Shown: piece by piece, positions 23,249 through 32,710 of the stretch | How positions within the stretch are numbered: position 1 is the stretch's first letter | Layout of the letters: each line of letters begins with the position of its first letter | The notes under the pieces: model-generated | Database searches by the model: none | Told to the model about the DNA's origin: nothing | The model's input: only the letters and a program-made list of their open reading frames with translations | Translations under genes and position numbers: made by a program | Assembly (NCBI GenBank): GCA_021521415.1 | Contig: JAIQDT010000674.1 | Coordinates: 310,001-374,000, forward strand | DNA: 64,000 bases | Reading direction: 5' to 3' | From: Bidens hawaiensis | Taxonomy: Eukaryota; Streptophyta; Magnoliopsida; Asterales; Asteraceae

Positions 23249-23331
23249 GCTGCATTCTGTCTACTGGCGGTTTCGTGATTCAAGGTGGAGATCTTGTTTA
23301 CAGCGACGGGTGAGGAGGAAACGAATCAATA
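23249..23331 (+). pseudogene. cyclophilin-like exon fragment with stop
   Basis: After an acceptor-like TCTAATTTTAG the frame reads GGFVIQGGDLVYSDG, stop, GGNESI. FVIQGGD...GDGTGxESI is the core active-site strand of peptidyl-prolyl cis-trans isomerases of the cyclophilin family. The match is short, and an in-frame TGA replaces the residue before the glycine pair. No other cyclophilin exons are recognised nearby. Best read as a captured, dead exon. Confidence 0.5.
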
Positions 23332-23535
23332 TAATGTTTTCTGATGGAACTCTTAAAATCAGTCAGTCACATGCAGGTTATTTTTAACTTTGAGTTTTGT
23401 ATATTCATTTATTTAAATGTTTAATTGTGTATTTTATTATGTAATCTAAGGTACATTTGTTTTGTATGTATGGTGGCTGGATTCAAATGGCTCACAACTC
23501 TTTATCTCCATTATTATTAAAGACTGTTGGTAAGT

Positions 23536-24493
23536 TGAAGAGGTAGGTCCCAGCAGAGCCCAGTTGGACCCGCAAGACTCACCTTAAACAGGGACGTCTG
23601 CGCAGAGACCAACTGGATCCGCAGGACCAACCATGCTCAGAGACGTGACGTCCTTACGCGCAGTACGCAAGCTGGTCCCGCAGGAAATGCCTCCCAATGG
23701 TGAAGGACTCCGCCTGTCCCCGCAGCCTCGGATACAAGCCATTAGGGAAGGCCACCCGCGCAGCATGGCTACACGCACAAGGCACTTAGCTCTCAATCGT
23801 TCAGTGTCACCTGAAGGAATGAGCCAAGCCGGGAGCAATCCCGCACAGAGGCGGGAGGGGGAATACTCCCGCCCAAATAAGCCAGTCCGTATACTGAAGG
23901 ATCTTTTACTGTACCTGACGAGGTATGGGCAAAAGATCTGATCAGAGATGCGACAGCTCACTGACAGCAGCATGGCAGACAGCACGCCACAGCACTGTGA
24001 CCAATAGCCGCCGCCTACCCACCAACTCCTGCCATACCACGTGCCTAGCCTGTAGTTGGCAGAAGAGGAAGAGTGCACGACACGCCTGCTCTGTGTCAGA
24101 CGCTACCTATCCACCACTCACAGGCAGGGCACGTGCATAGGTTACAGTTGGTAGCGTGTTGGGCCGGCTAAACCCCTTGGAAACCTACCTTCGGCTATAA
24201 ATACCACAAATGGTATGATCATATCTTATCATATTATCATCATATATACCTGATATCTGCTCTAGCAATCTCTTAATATACTTTTATATTTAAAGAGCAA
24301 TCTAGTCTGATTCTCACGCCGGAGGGTGGTCACAAGGAGGAACCCCCCCCCTTCTCAGTGACGAGCTCACGGTGTCTGTTTTGCAGGTTATCAGAAGAAC
24401 CATCTTCCAAGGGTCTAACCCCTCGTGGGAAACATCTCTCCAACCCCCAGGTTACCAGTAACCTGCCCGGGGTCGTGGGTTAGTGTTTCTTCA
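23536..24493 (+). mobile_element. 5' LTR
   Basis: 958 bp. By direct reading it matches the 3' LTR except for one small cluster near the end (GTCGTGGGTTAG here, GTCCGGTTAG there). TATAAATA at 24196-24203 is the likely core promoter for the sense transcript. Frames on both strands inside the LTR are chance shadows that are simply repeated in the 3' LTR. Confidence 0.93.
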
Positions 24494-24510
24494 TTGGCGC
24501 CATCCGTGCA
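24494..24510 (+). promoter_or_regulatory. primer-binding site
   Basis: TTGGCGCCATCCGTGC begins at the base after the LTR. TGGCGCC matches the acceptor end of tRNA-Asp; the following bases do not, so the exact primer tRNA is uncertain. The same site occurs at 62806 in the second family member. Confidence 0.7.
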
Positions 24511-24561
24511 TAAAGCTAGAACTACAATTTTCTCCAGTTTTTTCAAAACTTTATACAAAAG

Positions 24562-26016
24562 ATGGTTAGAGAAATTCCGGTAACCACAACCCCAGCTATT
24601 GGGGGGAATACCGGCAACACAGTTTTTACAAACACTACTCCGGCTACCGAAGCCGGAGCAAGTGAAGTAAATTTTACGAACACTACCCCACTTACTAAAG
24701 CAGGGGCAAGTGCAGTAAATGACCGCCTACTGGGATCCACCGATACCCAGTTTGAAAAACGAAGACTCCCCCGCCAGACTCTCGACGAAGTCAAGGCATG
24801 GGCGGAGGCACGACAAAAGGAATTCCAGGCTGAGTTGAACGAACGCTTGCGTTCCGTGCAACAGGCCGACGAATTCGAATACTGGGAGGATGACTCGGAG
24901 GAATCCGACTCCGACGCGAACCCTCGTCATAAGGCAAAAGGGAAGCGTAAAGAAACGGAAACCCAACCGAAAAGGCATTTTGGACAAGCCTTCAAACCAA
25001 AAAGCATAGATGGAAGTCCACGAGACTTCTCTAAAACGTTCAGACCAAACGTTACAAATGCAGGAACGTCCAAATTTGCAAGGGACATTGCTGAAGCAAT
25101 TGCCCCGAAAAGTGCTAAACAAATGCCTAACATAGGCACATATGACGGCCTATCTGATCCAGACGATCATTTGAACAGGTTCATAGCGGGGGCAACCGTT
25201 AGCAATTGGACGGAACCCACGTGGTGTTACATGTTCCAAATGACGCTGGTGGGGGCTGCTAGGGCTTGGTTTGATCGTTTACCGGTTAACCACATTTACG
25301 ACTGGGCAGACTTCCAGCAGAAGTTTAGCCAACACTTCAGCCAGCAGCGAAAGTATACCGAGGAGCAATGGACAATCCTCAAATGCACACGGGAAGAAGA
25401 TGAATCTTTGCCAAACTTCATCACTCGCTTCAACTCAAAGAAGTTAAGTTTGGGCAATATCAGCGAGGATCTTGTTCGCGCAGCCTTCATCCAGGGCGCG
25501 CAAGACCCAGAGCTTATCCGCACCCTAACGGGTAAAGATGGAATGCCATCCACATGGGATGGCATCATGACAGCAGCCAAACGCTATGCGGAAACGGAGA
25601 AGCAACTGGGTAGAGACCTTCCGCAGAACACAAACCTTTACACCCAGAGGACGAGAGAGGACAACGTCCTCACCGCCCGATTGAACAAAAAACGGAAGCA
25701 AGGCATTTGGCAGTCAAGGGTAAACTTTGACACCTCATCCGGCTTACAGCACCGATTGGGTGAAAGGGATAATGTAAAGCCGCACCGGAACTCCAGATGG
25801 ACGCCACTTACCAAAAGCGTCACTGACATATTTGCTACTGAGGAGCTCCCATGGCCAAAGCCTCCAGTAATCCGGCATCGTCACGATGCTGATCGGAGCA
25901 AGTACTGTGACTATCACAGAACAAAAGGCCACAACACTGAAGAATGCATAGACGTAAAAGACATGGTCGAAACATTCGTCAGAGATGGGACGCTCGCGCA
26001 CCTCGTGGCGAAATAA
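24562..26016 (+). CDS. gag: retroelement Gag polyprotein (capsid and zinc knuckle)
   Basis: 484 codons, ATG at 24562, about 68 bp after the LTR; the upstream sequence has no in-frame alternative. Residues ~1-60 contain Thr/Ala-rich near-repeats (TEAGAS..., TKAGAS...). Residues ~60-185 are charged. From about residue 188 (MPNIGTYDGLSDPDDHLNRF) comes the plant Retrotrans_gag capsid region, including AARAWFDRLP and EDESLPNFITRF. Near residues 449-462 CDYHRTKGHNTEEC is a zinc knuckle of the CX2HX4HX4C variant common in Tat/Ogre-type Gag. The frame is uninterrupted. It should package the element RNA into virus-like particles in the cytoplasm. The usual downstream protease is absent. A near-identical but truncated copy begins at 62871. 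Confidence 0.93.
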   Translation: MVREIPVTTTPAIGGNTGNTVFTNTTPATEAGASEVNFTNTTPLTKAGASAVNDRLLGSTDTQFEKRRLPRQTLDEVKAWAEARQKEFQAELNERLRSVQQADEFEYWEDDSEESDSDANPRHKAKGKRKETETQPKRHFGQAFKPKSIDGSPRDFSKTFRPNVTNAGTSKFARDIAEAIAPKSAKQMPNIGTYDGLSDPDDHLNRFIAGATVSNWTEPTWCYMFQMTLVGAARAWFDRLPVNHIYDWADFQQKFSQHFSQQRKYTEEQWTILKCTREEDESLPNFITRFNSKKLSLGNISEDLVRAAFIQGAQDPELIRTLTGKDGMPSTWDGIMTAAKRYAETEKQLGRDLPQNTNLYTQRTREDNVLTARLNKKRKQGIWQSRVNFDTSSGLQHRLGERDNVKPHRNSRWTPLTKSVTDIFATEELPWPKPPVIRHRHDADRSKYCDYHRTKGHNTEECIDVKDMVETFVRDGTLAHLVAK

Positions 26017-26324
26017 AAGCTAGGCAGGCGAGTGCGTATAGAACCCCAGCTGGGGAAAACACGAACCAATTCCAGCTTCAAAAACGAGACTACATGCTGC
26101 GTAAAGAACGAGATCCCGAACCAGGTGCGTATCGGCTCGATGGCACTCCCATCCCAACATGGAAGGGAGTTCAATTACACAGTTTGCATGTAATCAATTC
26201 CAATTTGTAAAGAGAAGGCCAAGAGCCACTTCTAATGGAAATGATTCTCTTTAAGAATATCGAAGCTGATGATTTTACATTTATACTTTTCTGGACACTA
26301 ATATGCCGGTTTTCACCGCATAAT
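26017..26324 (+). other. post-gag region without protease motif
   Basis: An overlapping 88-codon frame (25944-26210) contains TPIPTWKGVQLHSLHVINSN. I see no aspartic-protease D-T/S-G motif or RT sequence. It may be the stump left where pol was lost. Confidence 0.5.
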
Positions 26325-26738
26325 TACGTGAAGTCATTGCATGGGAAGGCGGTCCTACCCGCACGAACCCAATAACGTGACAAACCTTCACGCAGGTCAG
26401 TTGAAGGGGAAAAAGTTCAGCACCCAAAAATGAAAGTGCCGGTCTATCCGCATGAATCATTAAGGAAACTGAATAATAACCTGTCAACAACCGCGCGTCG
26501 AACGGTTAAAACTATCCAACACTGGTGACGACATTCACATTACGTGAAGTCGTTGCGTGGGAAGGCGGTCTTACCCGCACGAACCCAATAACGTGGCAAA
26601 CCTTCACGCAGGTCAGTTGAAAGAGTTCATCCCATTAAATGAAAGTGCCGGTCTATCCGCATGAATCATGAAAGGAAAATGAACACTAACCTATCGACAA
26701 CCGCGCGTCGAACGGTTCAAAACAAAATTCTTAAAAAG
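26325..26738. repeat. tandem array, ~217-bp unit, two copies
   Basis: Unit begins ACGTGAAGTCRTTGCRTGGG at 26325 and 26542. It contains TACCCGCACGAACCCAATAA, AAGTGCCGGTCTATCCGCAT and CAACCGCGCGTCGAACGGTT. Non-coding. Confidence 0.85.
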
Positions 26739-27340
26739 ATGAGAAAAACCTACACGCAGGTCAGATAAGGGTAAAGTTCTGCCATCCTACTAAGTGCAAG
26801 TGACGGTTCTACCCGCACAATCACGAAAGAGGAAGCAAAACTTCACCTATTATCAACCACGTTCAAAGGTTAACTTATCCTCAAAAGATGAGAAAAACCT
26901 ACACGCAGGTCAGATAAAGGTAAAGTTCTGCCATCCTACTAAGTGCAAGTGACGGTTCTACCCGCACAATCACGAAAGAGGAAGCAAAACTTCACACCTA
27001 TTATCAACCACGTTCAAAGGTTAACTTATCCTCAAAAGATGAGAAACCTACACGCAGGTCAGATAAGGGTAAAGTTCTGCCATCCTACTAAGTGCAAGTG
27101 ACGGTTCTACCCGCACAATCACGAAAGAGGAAGCAAAACTTCACACCTATTATCAACCACGTTCAAAGGTTAACTTATCCTAAAAAAGTAAGAAAAACCA
27201 GCACGCAGGTTAGATAAAAGTTAAAGTTTAGCCATCCTACCAAGTGCAAGTGACGGTTCTACCCGCACAATCACAAAGGAGGAAGCGAAACTTTAACCCA
27301 CTATCAACCACGTTCAAAGGTTCTTATTCTGAACACTTGG
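26739..27340. repeat. tandem array, ~150-bp unit, four copies
   Basis: Units start at about 26739, 26887, 27038 and 27188 (GATGAGAAAAACCTACACGC), each with GTGACGGTTCTACCCGCACA and CAACCACGTTCAAAGGTTA. The fourth copy is the most diverged. The words CACGCAGGT and ACCCGCAC are shared with the adjacent 217-bp unit, so the two unit types are probably related. The array lies between the ends of the convergent gag and antisense gene. Confidence 0.9.
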
Positions 27341-27535
27341 AAAATTGCTAATTTAAACTAAGTATGCAAGTCATAAGTTTATAAAGCAAGGAACCCAAAG
27401 AAGGAAATAACAGTCTTATACGCAAAAAGATTAATATTTCAATGATGTATTACAACAGTGGCCGGGTAACTACCCGCCTAAAAGAAATCTATACAAAGCT
27501 AAGTCTATCCTAGCGGTGGGAAGAGATCTTCAGGA

Positions 27536-30514
27536 TCAGGCTTCAGGGCCACCTCCGCTTGGACCAGCACCGTCTGAGCGTGGCTGCCCAAGGAAAGCCT
27601 TAAGGATGTTTAGCCCATCATCAGCAGCAGCAGCCTCATTCACCTTCTCCACCACTGGATGCGGGAAGGCAGCGTACTGGTTCACAGCTTGGTCATAAGC
27701 AGCTTCAGTATTAACATTGAATAAAGGGAAGTTGGAGGGCGGAAAGCCTCTCTCAGCAAACCCTAGACCAAGCAGGAAGCCAGTCTTCTCCCCATCCTCA
27801 TGAGAAGCGTTGAGGGCTGCGCTCATCGCATCGTCATAAGAGGTCTCTGAAAGGACCCGACGCGCAACCTACAAAAGAATACAAGTTAGAACATTTTCTA
27901 ATTACGAGCGGAAAGCGTAAAGAAAAAGATAAAGATACCTGAGGCAACGCTTCTCGAAGCAGCCATTGGAGGGTAGCTTGACTTTCTTTGTAAGCACGTT
28001 CGGCTCCGTTTTTATCAAGGTTGGCAAGTTGAACTTCCTTGGCGGCAGCCTCTTCGACGCTTTTGAGTTTCCTTTCAGTGCGGTCAAGCACCCCCCTCTG
28101 GTCAAGGATCTCCTGCAGCTTCTTGGCATCTTCCATTGCCAAGGCGTCATGAGCATGCTGAAGAGCCTTTAATTTGCATTTAAGCTGCTCATTCTCTTCG
28201 CGAAGCGGCTCAACAACAGCTTCAGCCTTGGCAGCCCTCTCAGTTGAGTTTCGCGCAGTCTCCTTGGCCAGCCGAAGCTGTTCATTCACAGCTTGGGCAG
28301 CCTTGGAGCGGGCCTCGAGTCGCGCCTGGACTTCAACCTCGAGGGCCTTGAATGCCTTCTCCTTCTCGGCTGCGGCAGCGGCCAACTGCCGGTTCTCCTC
28401 CCGAAGAGCCCGCGCTTCAGATACATCTTTGGCGCGAGCTGCTTTTAACTTGTCGTTTTCACGACAAAGCAGCTCGACGCGGGGCTGCGTCCGGGCCTGG
28501 AGAACCCGAAGCTCATTGGTTAGCCTACCCTCTTGGTAGCTAGCCATGGCTTCCCCCAACGCACCATGAGGAGCAGCGTGGCGAGCCCAGTCCACGCACT
28601 CCACAGGGGTACGAAGGGTTGTTCCTCGGCGTATGTTCCATCTTGGAACATACACTTCATTGGAATCCGACACTGCAAAAGAAACAAAGGCAGTTAGGAA
28701 AAGATGATAAAAATATATAAGGGAAAAAGAACCCTACGTACCTGTAGGGTCAATAACAGGCCGATAACCGCCAAACCCATCACCTGAACCTAAAGGAAAT
28801 CCATCCAACAGGTCAGGCAGACGGGAAGGTGGCGTAGATCGGCGGGAAGCCCGGCGCGTACCTGATGGTCCGGCCGTCGGTGCCGGTGGCGCAGGTATAG
28901 TGGCAGCCGCCGTGGTAGCCATTGTTGGCGCCGTCTCCTCAGCAACAGTAACCGCCGGCTCCGTGAAAGATGCTGTAAAAATTGCACTCACGGCCGGCGG
29001 AGACACCTTCTCAGCTGGAACAGCCTCAGGAAGGCTGGAACCAGCGGAAGCAAGCGTAGACGCCTGGGTCGACGCCTCGGGAAGGCTGACCGAGCCTACC
29101 GTCATTGGCGGGGGAATACTTACTCCAACTCCACCCTGGAATGCGTCAACATCCACACCTGCACAAGCAAAAGTGTTAGAAATTTATTTGAAACAACAAA
29201 TCTAGACAAGAATTATGGGGGTACTTACGGGGTTTCTTGAGCTTGAACGCACGGACGAGCGGGGGCGAACCCGATGGAGCCGGCCTCTTGACACCGGTAA
29301 CCGTCGTCGTCGCTGCCTCCCCGGAGGTAACACCTGCAGCCTCCGGAGCGGTGGTCTCCTCACCACCGGGCTTCCCCGCCACCTCTGCATTATCTGACTC
29401 CGAGTCAGATAGGACTACCGGGTCGGCCGTAGAGGCCACATTCTCCTTGCCCTTCCCGACGGCAGCCTTTTTCTTCCGCACCAGTGGAGGACCTTCTGCG
29501 GATTCCTCAGAAGAAGAAATGTCATGAACTCCAGCAGCAGGCACAGCATTGAGAGGTTCAGGGTAGAAGATAGGCTTACCTGGCCGTCGGTGGCTCAGGA
29601 TCTCTTGGCCTGGCGGGTAAACCTCCACGAACCGACCCGCGGTCTGCTCTAAGATGGGCAACTCGTTCTCGTCCAGAGCACGAGTACCCATCCGCGCGGG
29701 ACCATCTTCCTCCCGCGGGTTCAGGAGCGACTGAAGATCGTTCCCCTCTGAAATCAACAAGAAAGTTAGTAAAAATCGAAGTCAGCAAAATGAAACAAGA
29801 CGTACCATAAGGGACAGAGTTCGAACCATATTCAAGGACGATCGGAACCTTATCCGCATTTGCCGCCTTCCACACCCGGCTCATCCCCAACATCACCATC
29901 GCCGACTCCGGAAAACGGAAAACCGGGGACTGGACCCGGGAAATCTTCGAGAACCATTCCGCCTCCTCGTAGTTGAGGGCGGGAAGGTTCGGAAGCGCCT
30001 GGCCATTCTTGAACTTCATGGCGATGGGGATGGCGCGAGCGGATATGAAGAAGAACTCTCTTCTCCATGAGCGAAGACTCCGCTCGGTGGTACAAATCTT
30101 TAAACCCTTGATACGGGTTGTAAGAGTGTACCACCCTTGGATGCACCTCCATGTATAGAAGGTCATCAGGCGATCAACGAGGGGCTCAAGGCCCAGTATC
30201 CGGCACACCCACTCAAAGTGCCGGACCTTGGCAATGGCCATGGGGTGCACCTCTGTCAGGTGCACACCGTGCCTCTCTAGGACACGGTACACAAACTTTG
30301 TCAACGGAAACCTAAGGTTCCCGTAGACAAAGAATGCAGCATAAACCCCGATCTTGCCACTAGGGGCATCGTACACAGTATGGTGGGGTTCAGGAAACTC
30401 AGGCTCGAGAGACTCGAGCATGAACTTCCTGATGATATACTGGTACAGATCGACAGGAAGAGAGCACTGGCATTCGCCAGCAGTCTTCTGGTCATCAGCA
30501 TCATGAGAAGACAT
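27536..30514 (-). CDS. antisense five-exon gene inside the retroelement
   Basis: Predicted exons on the minus strand: 30514-29806, 29747-29229, 29158-28742, 28672-27939, 27868-27536. Introns of 58, 70, 69 and 70 bp have GT-AG ends (donors GGTACGT, GTAAGTAC, GGTACGT, GGTATC; acceptors TTTCAG, TGCAG, TTGCAG, TTGTAG). All phases match, giving 903 codons and a stop. Residues 1-236 (FPLTKFVYRVLERHGVHLTE, HFEWVCRILGL, RSLRSWRREFFF) resemble the plant 'putative gypsy-type transposase' domain (Transposase_28-like). Residues ~240-550 are Ser/Pro/Ala-rich and acidic (ISSSEES, VLSDSESDNAE) with basic clusters (RKKK, KLKKPR) that could act as nuclear signals. Residues ~600-770 form a long coiled coil (ARALREENRQLAAAAAEKEK). 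The last exon is Ala/Gly-rich. Function is unknown; no enzymatic motif is seen. Confidence 0.8.
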
Positions 30515-30636
30515 GGTGGAAGAAAGACGAAAAGAGATTTCAGGGTAATGCTTTACTGAACAGAAAAATTCGCCGGAAATTACTTGAGAAGAAGAGATGA
30601 AAGTGGAAAGTGTGAATTGCAAATAACCCTCTCCCC

Positions 30637-30645
30637 CTTTATATA
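30637..30645 (-). promoter_or_regulatory. TATA box of the antisense gene
   Basis: TATATAAAG on the minus strand, followed by a pyrimidine/purine-rich leader and the ATG at 30514, about 125 bp downstream. A start site near 30610 would give a ~95-nt 5' UTR. It indicates the antisense gene has its own promoter rather than relying on the LTR. Confidence 0.65.
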
Positions 30646-30984
30646 GTAATCGCAATTAATGCGGTGAATTTAATGCGGAGGAGAGAGAAATCAAATGTGC
30701 AATGAAACTATGACACGTGGCAAAAAGCAAGCTGGCAACAGCTGTTGAAAGGACGTGTGCCAGTAATTTCGCGGCCACGCGCCCGAAAAATCGCTCCCAC
30801 GCGCCTGAAAAAGCGACTGGAATGACCATGTTCTGTCACGTCACCATAACTTCCTGCACGTCCTGACACAGTCAGAAGAAACCGTCGCACGACGTTTCAG
30901 AGGTTTATCTTTTCACCAACTCTTCGAATTTCAAAATTCAAAATTCGAAAGTATTAAAAAGTAAGCGGGAAAATACCCCTTACC

Positions 30985-31375
30985 CCTTGGCAAGCAAGTA
31001 ACCGTAAGACGGATGCGGGTACAGTGTAAAGGCAAAACCCTTCACATACCTAGCACCCGCAGGGAATTGAAGCCAAATAAACCTTGGCAAACAAGTAACC
31101 GTAAGCCGGCTGCGGGTACAGTGTTAAGGCAAAACCCTTCACATACCTAGCACCTGCAGGGAATTGAAGCCAAGAACCTTGGTGAACAAGTAACCGTAAG
31201 ACGGATGCGGGTACAGTGTTAAGGCAAAACCCTTCACATACCTAGCACCCGCAGGGAATTGACGCCAGGAATACCTTGAGAGTAAAGTAACCGTAAGACG
31301 AGCGCAGGTACAGTGTTAAGGCAAAAACCCTTCACATACCTAGCGCTCCGCTGGGAATTGAAACCAAGAAGGATC
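30985..31375. repeat. tandem array, ~95-bp unit, four copies
   Basis: Units begin near 30985, 31082, 31177 and 31274. Each carries AAGTAACCGTAAGACGGATG-like sequence, GGGTACAGTGT, AAACCCTTCACATACCTAGC and CAGGGAATTGA. The array is upstream of the antisense promoter and just inside the 3' LTR, and the unit differs from the arrays at 26325-27340. Confidence 0.9.
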
Positions 31376-31754
31376 TTCTGGGCAATGCTTGCGGAAACGG
31401 AAATAGCATCCCCGCATAGCGGGAACATCGAGAACTACGTTGTTTGAAGCTCCAGGATGGAATTGGTGGTCTTAACATAATTGATCACTATGTTCAGAAC
31501 TACCAAAACCTCATGGAAAATACATACAACTGGGACTCAATGCTCCTGACTTGCGAGGAGGTTACAGACCTACCCGCATCATACCCAAAGACCAAGCAGG
31601 AAACTCGGGCATTTCTGCAAGTGACAAGGACTTCCGCGGAAAGAATCCCCATGGAAAACCTTACAAAACCCTTTTCAAAACCCCTTGCTTAAAGTCCAAA
31701 AGTTCACCTCACTTCATTAAACACTCATGAGAAGAACATTGGACTGGGGGGACT
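31376..31754 (+). other. 3' internal region and polypurine-like tract
   Basis: An 82-codon frame (31444-31692) has no recognised domain; LPASYPKTKQETRAFLQVTR could be a scrap of coding sequence. The region ends GGACTGGGGGGACT directly before the 3' LTR, the expected position of the plus-strand primer tract. Confidence 0.55.
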
Positions 31755-32710
31755 TGAAGAGGTAGGTCCCAGCAGAGCCCAGTTGGACCCGCAAGACTCA
31801 CCTTAAACAGGGACGTCTGCGCAGAGACCAACTGGATCCGCAGGACCAACCATGCTCAGAGACGTGACGTCCTTACGCGCAGTACGCAAGCTGGTCCCGC
31901 AGGAAATGCCTCCCAATGGTGAAGGACTCCGCCTGTCCCCGCAGCCTCGGATACAAGCCATTAGGGAAGGCCACCCGCGCAGCATGGCTACACGCACAAG
32001 GCACTTAGCTCTCAATCGTTCAGTGTCACCTGAAGGAATGAGCCAAGCCGGGAGCAATCCCGCACAGAGGCGGGAGGGGGAATACTCCCGCCCAAATAAG
32101 CCAGTCCGTATACTGAAGGATCTTTTACTGTACCTGACGAGGTATGGGCAAAAGATCTGATCAGAGATGCGACAGCTCACTGACAGCAGCATGGCAGACA
32201 GCACGCCACAGCACTGTGACCAATAGCCGCCGCCTACCCACCAACTCCTGCCATACCACGTGCCTAGCCTGTAGTTGGCAGAAGAGGAAGAGTGCACGAC
32301 ACGCCTGCTCTGTGTCAGACGCTACCTATCCACCACTCACAGGCAGGGCACGTGCATAGGTTACAGTTGGTAGCGTGTTGGGCCGGCTAAACCCCTTGGA
32401 AACCTACCTTCGGCTATAAATACCACAAATGGTATGATCATATCTTATCATATTATCATCATATATACCTGATATCTGCTCTAGCAATCTCTTAATATAC
32501 TTTTATATTTAAAGAGCAATCTAGTCTGATTCTCACGCCGGAGGGTGGTCACAAGGAGGAACCCCCCCCCTTCTCAGTGACGAGCTCACGGTGTCTGTTT
32601 TGCAGGTTATCAGAAGAACCATCTTCCAAGGGTCTAACCCCTCGTGGGAAACATCTCTCCAACCCCCAGGTTACCAGTAACCTGCCCGGGGTCCGGTTAG
32701 TGTTTCTTCA
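31755..32710 (+). mobile_element. 3' LTR
   Basis: 956 bp, essentially identical to the 5' LTR. The second family member (62783-62800) also has the GTCCGGTTAG form, so the change lies in the 5' LTR. Confidence 0.93.

Larger units (their letters stand above)
23536..32710 (+). mobile_element. pol-less LTR retroelement with sense gag and antisense five-exon gene
   Basis: A complete 9,175-bp element: LTRs at 23536-24493 and 31755-32710 (TGAAGAGG...TTCTTCA), perfect target duplication TAAGT at 23531-23535 and 32711-32715, a primer site directly after the 5' LTR, and a G-rich tract before the 3' LTR. In order it carries sense gag (24562-26016), tandem repeats (26325-27340), an antisense spliced gene (30514-27536) and a second tandem array (30985-31375). 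No protease, RT, RNase H or integrase sequence is visible, so it is non-autonomous. Tat-lineage relationship is inferred from the TTGGCGCC primer site, gag type and tandem repeats in the 3' half. It is inserted in a locally duplicated region. Confidence 0.92.

Noticed and set aside
23584..24078. 164-codon minus frame in the LTR, repeated exactly at 31803-32297 and partly at 61877-62071
   Set aside because: It lies entirely in the LTR, recurs only because the LTR recurs, has no domain, and overlaps frames on the other strand.
24543..26174. Minus-strand frames opposite gag
   Set aside because: Shadows of the codon-biased gag frame.
23536..32710. Interpretation as an autonomous Ty3 element with pol on the minus strand
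   Set aside because: The minus-strand exons contain no RT, RNase H, protease or integrase motifs.
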